Source: Sugiyamaella lignohabitans (lineage: Eukaryota > Ascomycota > Dipodascomycetes > Dipodascales > Trichomonascaceae). From it: a stretch of 64,000 nucleotides of DNA. Shown here piece after piece: positions 9,839-19,787 of this stretch. The notes below the pieces were generated by a model. The model searched no databases. It was not told the DNA's origin and was given only the letters and a program-made list of their open reading frames with translations. Every line of letters starts with the position of its first letter. Within the stretch, counting starts at the first letter, position 1. The stretch is from positions 4,650,001-4,714,000 of the forward strand of contig NC_031674.1 of assembly GCF_001640025.1 (NCBI RefSeq). Reading direction: 5' to 3'. The translations under genes and the position numbers were made by a program.

Positions 9839-11086
9839 TCATTTGGTCTGATCTCGATGAAGATCAACTGAAGATTGAAGACGAAAGTCGTCTTTCTCAG
9901 TATACACCCAGCCTTTAAGTTTAGCGTATACACGCTCTTTCACTGATATTCGGGTGACATTCGACTTCTTGAATGCAAGATAAGTGATATCGTCATCCAA
10001 AGACAGCCCAATCTTGCTATATATCTTTGCAAAACTTTGAAACATCTGTTTTCTAGAAACTGAGCTCTGGCCCTTACCGACAAAAGGCTTAGCTCCCATT
10101 ATTACACCGTTTGAAATGGCTTCATTAGATAAGTCCGAGATCCACAAAATAGATGTTGAAGAGGGTTTCGATCCACCCACTGCTTCAGTATTCACCTTCT
10201 TGAACTCCCAGGAAGAGTCGGTAACACAATATTCGAAGAACTTTGTACGATATCCCGATGGCAGAGCAAAGTCATTGTCTGAAGCGTCCTGCTCAAATTT
10301 CCGCTTAGTTCCCGTCTGTAGCCTTGACCTGAAAGCACGAACAAAATCCTCTTCGATATACACCTCTCGAGGTACTATCAATTTTGATAAATAGAAACTG
10401 TCAGGAGACAAAATAGAGCTCAAAAGTCCACTTAACAAGGAGGAAACCTGTCGAAGACATAGCTTATCAGAACAGGACTTAGAGTATGTAATAGGGGAAT
10501 CACGTCTGCCTGGTTTGGTTCTGGTAAGCCCAACCTGGAAACAATGATCTCGACCACGGACTATACCTGATTCAACCCCATCGATCCTCGACACAGGGTC
10601 TGCCCATGCGTCTTGTTGGCCACTCGATATCAATGACATACTTGCATCTCCACATGGTGCCTCTGATACATAGAGATATATCTTAAGCTTGGACTTTGCG
10701 AAGAACATATATCTTGAACCATCTTCCGAATGGCGCTGCTTGTCATATAGGATATAATCACTTCTCTGCTCAACGGCTTTTAAGCATTCCTCTAGTAGAA
10801 ACCGATTAAACCCTCGAATTGCAAGAATCTCCGCATGCATATCATGAAGTACCATGCCATGGCACTTAGGAAGGGAGGCATTGGGTATTGCCTTCACTCC
10901 AGTAGCTAGGGATACACAGCGAGGCCCAAGTGCTGGTGTTTCAGTAACAATACCCGCTAGAACGGTCCACTCTCGCACACCATTAGATCGAACCGTTGGC
11001 TTACCCTTCAAAGGAAGTTTGTGATATTTCTCAATTACCAGTCCAGCTATGGCATCTGGAGATGCATACTGGTAATCATTGCCCAT
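9839..11086 (-). CDS. TAD1: tRNA-specific adenosine-37 deaminase (ADAT1/ADAR family)
   Basis: Deaminates adenosine 37 of tRNA-Ala to inosine. 415 residues from the ATG at 11086 (S. cerevisiae Tad1 is 400); the open frame upstream of this has no ATG. The editase domain shows the zinc/catalytic residues: HAE motif (about residue 83), PCGDASMS, and a downstream cysteine in the KSCSDKL segment. The N-terminal LVIEKYHKLPLKGKP is typical of the family. The gene converges tail-to-tail with GRX5 with only 73 bases between stops. Confidence 0.9.
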   Translation of the reverse strand: MGNDYQYASPDAIAGLVIEKYHKLPLKGKPTVRSNGVREWTVLAGIVTETPALGPRCVSLATGVKAIPNASLPKCHGMVLHDMHAEILAIRGFNRFLLEECLKAVEQRSDYILYDKQRHSEDGSRYMFFAKSKLKIYLYVSEAPCGDASMSLISSGQQDAWADPVSRIDGVESGIVRGRDHCFQVGLTRTKPGRRDSPITYSKSCSDKLCLRQVSSLLSGLLSSILSPDSFYLSKLIVPREVYIEEDFVRAFRSRLQTGTKRKFEQDASDNDFALPSGYRTKFFEYCVTDSSWEFKKVNTEAVGGSKPSSTSILWISDLSNEAISNGVIMGAKPFVGKGQSSVSRKQMFQSFAKIYSKIGLSLDDDITYLAFKKSNVTRISVKERVYAKLKGWVYTEKDDFRLQSSVDLHRDQTK

Positions 11087-11264
11087 GGAGTAACTAAGGG
11101 TGTCACAGGAGATCCAAGCTTCGAAGTTTGGAAATATCAAGATTAGCCCTTAATTCCTAAGCCGTATGAAAAGTCCTGCACTGATAATGCATGGCATCCC
11201 TGCACTAATTAATGAAATAAATATCTTAATTAAAAAGAATAAATAGCGAGTCACTTAGCTTTCT

Positions 11265-13898
11265 CTATCTGTATGTACCGTTAACAAAATCATTCCGAAG
11301 TTTTTCGATTGTCTTGATTGTCGATTTCCCTAAGATTTTGAACAGCCTCCTATGCTGGACTGGTCGAGATGAGAACCAGCCAGATTGGCGCTCATTATTA
11401 GTCTGAGGAACGTGAGGAACACCTATAGCCGACTCCACTGATTTTGTGGCATGATTTAGAAGACTGTTTACCCCATACGACATAGACGAATTTTGTCCAC
11501 GGCTAGGAACTAATCCTTCAGCCACATGTGAATCGTGAATGGCTTCAGTCGTTGAAGCCGATAAATTGATCTTAACAGGTAAATTTGCGCTTTTATCTAA
11601 ACCTGTAGTTTCAATCTGCTCGGATTGATAATTAAAATTGATGGGCACAGACTCACCATTGCCCTTTGCACTACTTATAACTGACCTCCTATTGAATTGT
11701 AAATCCTCTGAACCAGGAATTTCACTACCGGGATCTAGCTTTGACCTGGCCAACTCCTCTGTGTTTGTACTCTGCTTCGGTTGGCTACTTTGTAGTTGAA
11801 GTATAGCTGTTGGCCTGTCGGTATAAATCTCCGAATCCCCTGTACTCTCAGATGCAACTTGACCGACTTGTATAGGACTTCGGGGTGACTTTCTATCAGT
11901 AGAGATAACAGATTCGTCACTATTTTGCGATGTGCTTGCAATAGTAACTTCTCGTTGAGCATCAAGTTGTTCTAAAATCAACTGTGACCCATCGTCTCTA
12001 TCAAACTCAATAGACTGTAACAGCTCTTTCGACTGGGCTCGAGTTTCTCTTTGGATATCATCAGAATCGCTTGAAGAGATAGAAGTGACATTATCGTCTA
12101 CCACCCCATACCAATGTGCTTTTTCCGGTACCACATTCACCAATTCTGCGAGCTCTTTCTCTATAATTTCTGCCCGCTCTTCGTTTTGTTCCACGTCAGT
12201 CAAATCGCTAATAGGAGTTGTTCTATCTCCAGGCTCGTCATTAACACAATCCTCCATATCTAGTGCTTGCGATTTGCCCAGGTTTGACCTCACTGTTTCA
12301 ACCCCAATTCTCGCTAGAGTTCCCGGCTTACGTGTTATACTATCCTCATTATCACTGTCTATTACGATGGTCTCCAGAGGTTGAATAGGTTTGGATTGTG
12401 GTTCCAGACGAGTAAGTGGGAAATTTGATATATGTTTAGTTTTGCAACTCGGTGCGTGGTAATCTTTGTGGTGTGTCATATTTGTTGCTAGTTTCGATGT
12501 TCGTACCGCTGTCTTAAAGCTATCTGTAAGTAAGTCTGCAAACTCTATTTCTGTCGAATCAATATTCAATTCGTCTGTTTCATTCTCTAAATGTCTCTGG
12601 TGAGATACTTGTTTTGCTTCTTCCCATTGGTTTTCAGGATAACTGGCTGGTCTTAGGGCATCAATTTCGTGAGGATAGGTTTCCTGCTCGATGACAATCT
12701 TCTGGTCAAAACTTGATTCTAGATCACCTTCCCTGGTATTGTCCCTTTGAACTAGTTTTCGATATTTGTTACTCCTACTCTCGGACTTATCCAACCAGCG
12801 TGTAACCCTTTCCGTGTAGTGGCTCATAGGTTGAGCTAAACTTCCTCTACCACTATAAGCTCGCACATTGCGTTTTTCCAGATCGAAACCAGCTCGGGAA
12901 TCTAACACATCAGAAAAGGATCTTTTCTGGCTAGTTGAAGGGTTTACATACAAATGTTGTTGAAATTGATGGGAATGATTTCCATCTTTTCCATCTATAA
13001 ACGCAGCATTCTTTCCCCAATGACCCTCGACAAGCGCTCCTGTTTTGGTTCGCTTATTTTCTTTATACGTTGAATGTACCCAATGTTTACCCTGTCTTTG
13101 CCTGTATAAACTAGACCCATGAGACGATATACTTTCAAAATTATCACTTACATCAATGTTCTGCCGTAGGGGTCGGGAATCTCCGAAATCTCGATAATCA
13201 TTCTCCAATTCCTTGGGATATCGGGTATATTCAGACGTGAATGTGTCATCGTCGGACGATTGTTCGGAGCCTTCTGTTTTAAAGTCCCCATCAAATATTC
13301 TCTGCCTTTGAATCCTTGATCTACCTGGCGATTGATTGACAAGACTACTCTCGAAACGGAAATTGTTTCTTCTTGAATCGATATTATTTTTGCTACCGGT
13401 CAACTTGTTTTCTGAGGATTTTTGTTTGAAAAAAGAGCTGTCACGCGGAGGAAGGATATCATCATAGTCATAGTCTGAACCATTCCGCTTATGCTGACTT
13501 GTAGCTATGCCAGTCTTCCTGTATGAAGTGCTTCGAGATGGACTCCCAAACCTATGATGCTGTGAGTAGTATGATCGGGACAGTTTCAAATCTTCTCTAG
13601 TGCGCCTTGATATAGGCAATCTTGTTGAATGGTGGTGACCAGGATCATTGGAGTTCCCCATTCCATGGTAGCCATTGTGTAATTCACCCCCCTCGGGGTC
13701 AGGTAAGTAAACTCCATTGTCCCCAGACAAGGGATATTGAGAATCAAATGAATCATCGGGGTTATGAAGTCGCCTTTCTTGGGACCGTCTATGAACTTTT
13801 TTCTCTCCTCGCCCTGCATCCAGTCTAGTACTACTCTTGCCTCTTGCGATGCCATTGTCGCGCTCATTAATTCTCCCCATAGACAGATTATTGCGCAT
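11265..13898 (-). CDS. Unrecognised long disordered protein with a SUMO-interaction-like motif
   Basis: 877 residues from a real ATG at 13898 to a stop at 11265; not recognised. Composition is Ser/Asp/Glu/Arg/Asn-rich and appears disordered throughout, with no transmembrane segment and no signal peptide. Visible points: a basic, Arg/His/Tyr-rich first ~300 residues; an IVIDSD string at residues 511-516 followed by more acidic residues, matching the usual hydrophobic-core-plus-acidic SUMO-interaction motif; many SQ/TQ and SP sites; and a basic C-terminus (QHRRLFKILGKSTIKTIEKL) that could form an amphipathic helix. The length of uninterrupted frame argues strongly that it is a real gene. A nuclear role is only a guess. 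It is followed by TAD1 in the same direction, 178 bases away. Confidence 0.75.
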   Translation of the reverse strand: MRNNLSMGRINERDNGIARGKSSTRLDAGRGEKKVHRRSQERRLHNPDDSFDSQYPLSGDNGVYLPDPEGGELHNGYHGMGNSNDPGHHHSTRLPISRRTREDLKLSRSYYSQHHRFGSPSRSTSYRKTGIATSQHKRNGSDYDYDDILPPRDSSFFKQKSSENKLTGSKNNIDSRRNNFRFESSLVNQSPGRSRIQRQRIFDGDFKTEGSEQSSDDDTFTSEYTRYPKELENDYRDFGDSRPLRQNIDVSDNFESISSHGSSLYRQRQGKHWVHSTYKENKRTKTGALVEGHWGKNAAFIDGKDGNHSHQFQQHLYVNPSTSQKRSFSDVLDSRAGFDLEKRNVRAYSGRGSLAQPMSHYTERVTRWLDKSESRSNKYRKLVQRDNTREGDLESSFDQKIVIEQETYPHEIDALRPASYPENQWEEAKQVSHQRHLENETDELNIDSTEIEFADLLTDSFKTAVRTSKLATNMTHHKDYHAPSCKTKHISNFPLTRLEPQSKPIQPLETIVIDSDNEDSITRKPGTLARIGVETVRSNLGKSQALDMEDCVNDEPGDRTTPISDLTDVEQNEERAEIIEKELAELVNVVPEKAHWYGVVDDNVTSISSSDSDDIQRETRAQSKELLQSIEFDRDDGSQLILEQLDAQREVTIASTSQNSDESVISTDRKSPRSPIQVGQVASESTGDSEIYTDRPTAILQLQSSQPKQSTNTEELARSKLDPGSEIPGSEDLQFNRRSVISSAKGNGESVPINFNYQSEQIETTGLDKSANLPVKINLSASTTEAIHDSHVAEGLVPSRGQNSSMSYGVNSLLNHATKSVESAIGVPHVPQTNNERQSGWFSSRPVQHRRLFKILGKSTIKTIEKLRNDFVNGTYR

Positions 13899-16463
13899 TG
13901 TACCGAAACGTCTCTATTTTTTCACATTAGTATCTCTTAGCAAAAAAATTGTCGCGTATTTTTTTCGTTCAGTCGCTTGTATATCATAGCAATGAATGCT
14001 TTCTCGAACAGGGTTCTAGCTGGTTCAGAACGGTTATGCGGCATACAGACACAGATTTCACAAAATTGCAGAAAATCTCACCTCAAAATTAATTTTCGTC
14101 CTTTGCCAATAGCAATAGCCGTGAGTTGATGGCAATTGCTCCAGAGTAGGACAATTCGATATTAACCCCCTGTTACAACATCGTTTCTTACAAAAATCCA
14201 ATTGTCGGTCTTTTCACAAGCATCTGATGTTGGTGAAGGCAGATCAACCGCTACTATTTCAGAACCCATATAAATATGCCGCAATTATCCAGATAAAGGA
14301 CCATGCTCAAGAACCAATTCGAGAATAAGATGCTCGACCTCGGCACCATAACATCATCACTCATCCCTTTTACCATTTCACATCATAACGAGATAATTTT
14401 TTTCTTTAAATAATTACTTACCGCTGGTTCTACGTGCCATGCGCCTTAATATTAAGATATTCCTAGCTAACGGCTAATAGAATTTGGCCTTTTCTATCAT
14501 TGATTGCATTTTGTTATAAATTGTAATGAATCGTAATCTATAGAATCACGATAATCTAGTTTTGATGATTTCAGTATTTAATGCAGGTGCAAATCACCGC
14601 CGTGCAGACAAATGCCGCTCGATATAGCTTCTTGTCTGAAATTAAAACTATTATTTGGATTACAATTCAATTGAATAAAATAATATAATATATATAGTAT
14701 AGTGGCTGGCAATCCCAGCTTCTCCTTAAACCCGCTTTCAAAAGACTACCACGAGCAATACTAAAAAGATCAAGCAAATCAAGCAAATAAACTATCGGCG
14801 TCTCTCAAAGTAATCCGAGCTGCCCATAAATGCCACACTGGTATCAAAAACCCATTCACCAACATCAAGATATCTCTCGACAAATGTTTTCGTATCTTTG
14901 GATTCTATATCACGTGTCTTGAGGCTGTCGGTGTTAGATAAATTACCATCAAGTCAATAGACACAAGGTCCTATCTTGGTCGGCTAATTCTTTTGTGGGG
15001 CGACAGCCAGCAAGTAGCAAAAACAATGCAATGGGACTCGAGCTAGTCGGAGGACAGTGAACCTGATTACAATCAAAACTCCCTTAAGTTATGCTCCAAC
15101 GATTCCCTTTTAATGATTGACACTTACGTTAAACCGGTTGATCGCTTGACGCCAGCCATGACTGTCGAAACAAGAACAAGATCAACAGAAAAATGGAATA
15201 GTTTGCCTAGCTTTTAGTTTTATGTTAGCTCAGGCCAATGACACTATGCTTGAGACACTTGCCATTCGTCACTGTCAGATCCTAGAAACGCTATCTGAAC
15301 AGAGAATATAAAGAGCGACACATCTTGCCACTGACTAGCGTCAGTCTAGCTCATCCCTTCACTTACAGTACCCATTAGTGATGACGGTAATAATATAGAA
15401 ATAAGAAACAGCGAAATTTTACAATGGGGTAGATTTAGCTCGTGCGTAAGAACACAATTTGTTGGTTCCTGACAGAGATCTGAATGATGTTTATTTATCA
15501 GTGTAACCAATGTACATCAATATGTACGCCCCTGGGGATAGCCTTCAGAGCCCCACCCTACTGGGGCGGCAGCCACTGCAGGTGCACCACTGGACATAAA
15601 ACAGAAGCGCTGCTAATGTTGTGAGGCCATGACGATCAGCAGTTATAGTGAGCCGCTAGAGTGAACACTTTCAGGCATTGATTCTGGGTTAACTCTATTG
15701 TGAGATGGACACAAACAGAGAGCAGTGGCTCATTTCTATATAGTCCAAAGGGATTAAATTAGATGAGGAAAACTTGGCATGTTTGCAGTTTCTCAAGTTT
15801 GGTAGTTCGGTATTAATATGGGGTTTATATTATACTTGTATAAATTCATTAAATATCGCATAATGGAATCCACGTTTATTGGAAATCTAGAATTTCAAAA
15901 ACTAACAAAGAGACCATTGGCACGAAGTGTTATACAGGAAAAACATCATATTTCGGCGATATTTCAAATCTGAACAATTCCGTGGGTAAGATGGGAGATT
16001 TATGCAGAGAGATAAGATAAGGGACCAAAAGATGTCATGCAGCAGAACTTCTACATTTTCCTAAGATCACGAGACACCCACAGCCAACATTGTCAACGTA
16101 TGACTATTGGGGCAAAGATATAAAATCATCTCAAAGCCAATAATAGTATGGATAGTAACAAGAGTCTAATTTTATTATTTCATTTGTCCTAAATCACTCC
16201 TTTTACTACGTTTTCAGTACGATTTGATCCCCTAGCACAACATCAGATACCCGGTCGCACGGCTGAAATTACCATAATAGGAAATTGAGTCACGAATAAG
16301 ATCAATCAGACTGATATATACGCTGAAATTTCAGAACAAGTCATAGAAAGAGAAGGTGCATAATACACAACTTGAATAACCAAACTCACGCAGTGAAGAA
16401 GATTGATTGATTGTTTGTTCTACTTGACGACTAGCATTAAGTTCGACACAAAAGTATAGAAAA
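13899..16463. other. 2.6 kb intergenic region, divergent promoter space for the unknown gene and RPL27
   Basis: No open frame of 60 codons or more on either strand and no tRNA detected. Contents: an AT run with a TATA-like string near 14684-14700 followed by a small GCTGG/CCAGC hairpin; a GTACAT-caat-ATGTAC inverted repeat at 15512-15527; a GC-richer stretch about 15525-15660 with several short stems (for example GCCCC/GGGGC at 15550-15567); and a 12-base palindrome CTGAAATTTCAG at 16323-16334 in the RPL27 promoter. A non-coding RNA gene cannot be excluded. Confidence 0.5.
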
Positions 16464-17303
16464 ATGGCCGCCAAATTCTTGAAGCCTGGTAAAGTTGGTA
16501 TGTTTATGGAAAAGAAGCGAATTATGAAGAAAGCGAATCAAGATTTATGGAAAGCAGGGGAACAGTTGAATATGTTAAACGACAATTTTCAGAGAAGCAA
16601 GGTGAAATTTCAGTTGAAGTGCAACAAATCGACAAATGGGCCACGACTATGACTTGGAAAATGGGTATTTGTGATACATTTTTTCTACGATAACGATCGA
16701 TACTTTATACTACCGGCAGTTTGACTGTGATTTAGATCGAGATTTTATGATACAACTTACTACGGCAAATGACGTTTAAATCACGAATGAGGTGAAATTT
16801 CAACTTATTCAGTACCCCATAATTTTAGAAATACTTTTGTCACTAGATTTCAATGTTCCCTGACTTATCCATTAAATTTTGTAACGTTTTGGGTTTAGGA
16901 CGAGTTACTAACTTTTTGTCTAGCTATCATCACCCGCGGTAGATTCGCCGGTAAGAAGGTTGTCATCATCAAGCCCCATGATGATGGTTCCAAGTCACAC
17001 CCATTCGGTCATGCCCTTGTTGCTGGTATCGAGCGTTACCCTTTGAAGGTCACCAAGAAGCACAGCGCCAAGAAGGTTGCCAAGAGAACAAAGATTAAGC
17101 CTTTCATCAAGGTCGTCAACTATAACCACTTGATGCCCACTCGTTACACTCTTGAGCTTGACTCTTTGAAGACTGTTGTCACCTCTGAGACCTTCAAGGA
17201 GCCATCACAAAGAGAAGATGCCAAGAAGGAGATCAAGAAGGCCTTCGAGGAGAGACACCAAACTGGTAAGAACCCATGGTTCTTCACCAAGCTCCAATTC
17301 TAA
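16464..17303 (+). CDS. RPL27: 60S ribosomal protein eL27
   Basis: Component of the large ribosomal subunit, 137 residues. Exon 1 16464-16497, intron 16498-16923 (426 bases; GTATGT donor, TACTAAC branch at 16906-16912, TAG acceptor), exon 2 16924-17303; phase 1. The protein is nearly collinear with S. cerevisiae Rpl27 (136 residues): AKFLKPGKV start, [13 protein letters not shown]-like segment, [15 protein letters not shown], and WFFTKLQF end. Codon use is strongly biased (AAG, GTC, ATC, ACC), unlike neighbouring genes, as expected for high expression. The long intron near the start is typical of yeast ribosomal-protein genes and holds two of three TGAAATTTCA palindromes found at this locus. 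Confidence 0.97.
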
Positions 17304-17585
17304 ACAACAAAAATCAAAAGTCACTTTTCATCTCCACATTTTTTATTGTTTGGTTTTCTGGATCATGATGTAATGTAAAATACATTCTTAAAAAGAAAAA
17401 TGCTACTACTTATTAATATGAGTTCCTCCCCAATTTATCTTGCTGCCTCGGGTAGCAGAGGATGTTCTACCTCAGTGTGGTTGCTTACTGCTGAGTTGAA
17501 AATTCCAACCCCCGTGATGCGGCTGGGAATAACGTGAAATTTCTAGACAGCTCCAGTTAGTACATGGCCGAACGAACAATATAGT

Positions 17586-19049
17586 ATGCTGTTGTTTGGC
17601 AGACGGTTCAGTACTAGCAGTAAACTTGGTACAGCGGCAGCAGCGAAGATAAAGAATACGGCCTCATTGTCGAGACCTAACTATGACTTCAAGGCAATCA
17701 GAGCTGCTCCCGAAGTTTACCAGGACAGTGTGGACCGCCGGCGGGCTAAGTTAGCAGGTGGAGCCACTATAGCTGATTTTGTTGATCTGTATAGTACTTT
17801 ATTAACAGCCAAAAGTGAGAGAGATGAATTGCTTTTCAAGAGGAAAACAATTCAGAACCAATTGAAAAATGGGAAACGGGGCCAAGAGAAGGAGAATGGT
17901 CATACTAGCTCACTAGACAGTTCTGAGGATCCTCGAACAATTCTCAGCCATATCAAGAACTTGTTGAAAGAGCGAGAAAAGCATATCATCAGTTTGGAAG
18001 ATACGATTTATCCATTAGTGGAATCAATTCCTAATTTAATTAGCCCGGACTCGATAATTGACAACCAACAACTGGTAGGAATGATTCATGCTGACAAGCA
18101 AATACCTGCTGATCCTACTCGTTCACATAAAGATATTGGAGTAAACCTCGGCATTCTTGATTTTGACTCGGCATCTAGGGTATCTGGTACTTCATCATAT
18201 TATTTAGTTAATGATGGGGCATTGTTGGAACAGGCTCTAATTCAATATGCATTGAGCAAATGTCGCCAACATGGGTGGTCAATGTTAACACCACCTTCTT
18301 TAGTGCGACAAGAGTTCACAACAGCATGTGGGTTCAAACCACGAGATCAAAATAATGAACAACAAGTATACATTATTGCGGATGATGCTCTCAATGGAGA
18401 ATCAAAGGTGGGTAGTCACTGTCTGACGGGAACTGCTGAAATCCCACTAGCTGGCTACAATGCGCACAAGACTATACCATTAACAGAGAATGACCGACCA
18501 GTTATACGTAAGGCCGGTGTCAGTCGAAGCTATCGTGCTGAGGCAGGTGCTCGAGGTGCTGATACCAAAGGATTATATCGAGTACATGAATTCAGCAAGG
18601 TAGAAATGTTTGCCTGGACAACTTCTTCTGATGTTAGTACGTCGATCAAAGTTCACGAAGAAATGCTATCACTACAAAAAGAGATTCTCACTGAACTTGG
18701 ACTGTGTTGCCGAGTGCTAAATATGCCTCCTGATGACTTGGGTGCCCCAGCATACAAGAAATACGATATTGAGGCATGGATGCCGGGTCGTGGCAGCTGG
18801 GGCGAAGTAACATCAACTTCAAATTGTCTTGACTATCAATCACGCCGCCTACATACTAAATATCACACAGCAGATGGATCCCTTCGCTACGCCATGACTC
18901 TTAATGGTACGGCGATGGCTGTCCCTCGGGTAATTATTGCCATTATCGAAAATAATTACGACCCTCAAATGAATCGCATTGAAATACCCTCTGTACTACG
19001 AAAGTACATGGATGAAAACCTGTATATAGAGTACCAAGGTCCTAATTGA
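17586..19049 (+). CDS. DIA4: Mitochondrial seryl-tRNA synthetase
   Basis: Class II aminoacyl-tRNA synthetase charging mitochondrial tRNA-Ser. 487 residues, intronless. The N-terminus (LLFGRRFSTSSKLGTAAAAK) is a good mitochondrial presequence with an RxFS cleavage-type motif. Next comes an N-terminal coiled-coil tRNA-binding arm (about residues 60-150), then the catalytic core: LTGTAEIPL, motif 2 SRSYRAEAGARGADTKGLYR (about 313-332), EVTSTSNCLDYQSRR, and motif 3 NGTAMAVPRVIIAIIENN (about 439-456). It lies 282 bases downstream of RPL27 in the same direction, with separate transcripts expected. Confidence 0.92.
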   Translation: MLLFGRRFSTSSKLGTAAAAKIKNTASLSRPNYDFKAIRAAPEVYQDSVDRRRAKLAGGATIADFVDLYSTLLTAKSERDELLFKRKTIQNQLKNGKRGQEKENGHTSSLDSSEDPRTILSHIKNLLKEREKHIISLEDTIYPLVESIPNLISPDSIIDNQQLVGMIHADKQIPADPTRSHKDIGVNLGILDFDSASRVSGTSSYYLVNDGALLEQALIQYALSKCRQHGWSMLTPPSLVRQEFTTACGFKPRDQNNEQQVYIIADDALNGESKVGSHCLTGTAEIPLAGYNAHKTIPLTENDRPVIRKAGVSRSYRAEAGARGADTKGLYRVHEFSKVEMFAWTTSSDVSTSIKVHEEMLSLQKEILTELGLCCRVLNMPPDDLGAPAYKKYDIEAWMPGRGSWGEVTSTSNCLDYQSRRLHTKYHTADGSLRYAMTLNGTAMAVPRVIIAIIENNYDPQMNRIEIPSVLRKYMDENLYIEYQGPN

Positions 19050-19787
19050 TAATTTATTTTCTCACCTATTTGATTGGCATTGTACAGGTTATTGACTTCA
19101 GGTCCTGCTAGATGCATTCCTATACAACGAACCCTGTCAGATCAATCATAGCCCAATCCAAAATAAAGGATGAAGCAATGCCTCAAACATGTTGAAGCGA
19201 TATCAGATTTTGAAGTAATACCTGGAGCAAAAATATGAAGAAAAACATTTACTTGTAATATATTGTAACATATACCTCAGAACATATATCATCCTAGATG
19301 CTATGCACCACCCAATGGCGGTTGCAGTATATCAGCCTCGCGTCTTAATATTTGCGTTGCTTAATAAATTATCCCTAGTTTGATCACAACCTCACATATA
19401 AACACCGGGATTATCAGTATAGCTAGACTTCCAATCAGAAGTTGAATACAAAGGAATTAACGTTGTAATCGACTTTAGTGCATTTGTCATAGCTTCTGCT
19501 CAGACGAAGAGGCTGGCTGACCAATAAAATAGGCTACTAAAATCACTACCAGGTTATTACTACTGATTATCTATTAAGTACAGTCATCAGCTCAGAACTT
19601 CCTATACCGAATAGTCTGAAAGGTTCATTGGCTGGTTACCTAGTAATTGCCAAATTGGCAGACTAGTACTTCTGTGTGCTTCTAGGTTGTATTTATAATT
19701 TGTAAGTAGATCGCAGCTTGCGTTGTTAAATGATAATTAGCTCCATCTCTAACCACTGGCAGACCAATTATTTGTAAAGGAATTACG
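19050..19787. promoter_or_regulatory. Intergenic region upstream of TOM1
   Basis: 738 bases between the DIA4 stop and the TOM1 start, AT-rich. No open frame or RNA gene recognised. It must carry the DIA4 3' end and the TOM1 promoter. Confidence 0.4.

Noticed and set aside
16464..16652. 62-codon frame beginning with the RPL27 start
   Set aside because: Only the first 11 codons are RPL27 exon 1; the rest reads into the intron after GTATGT.
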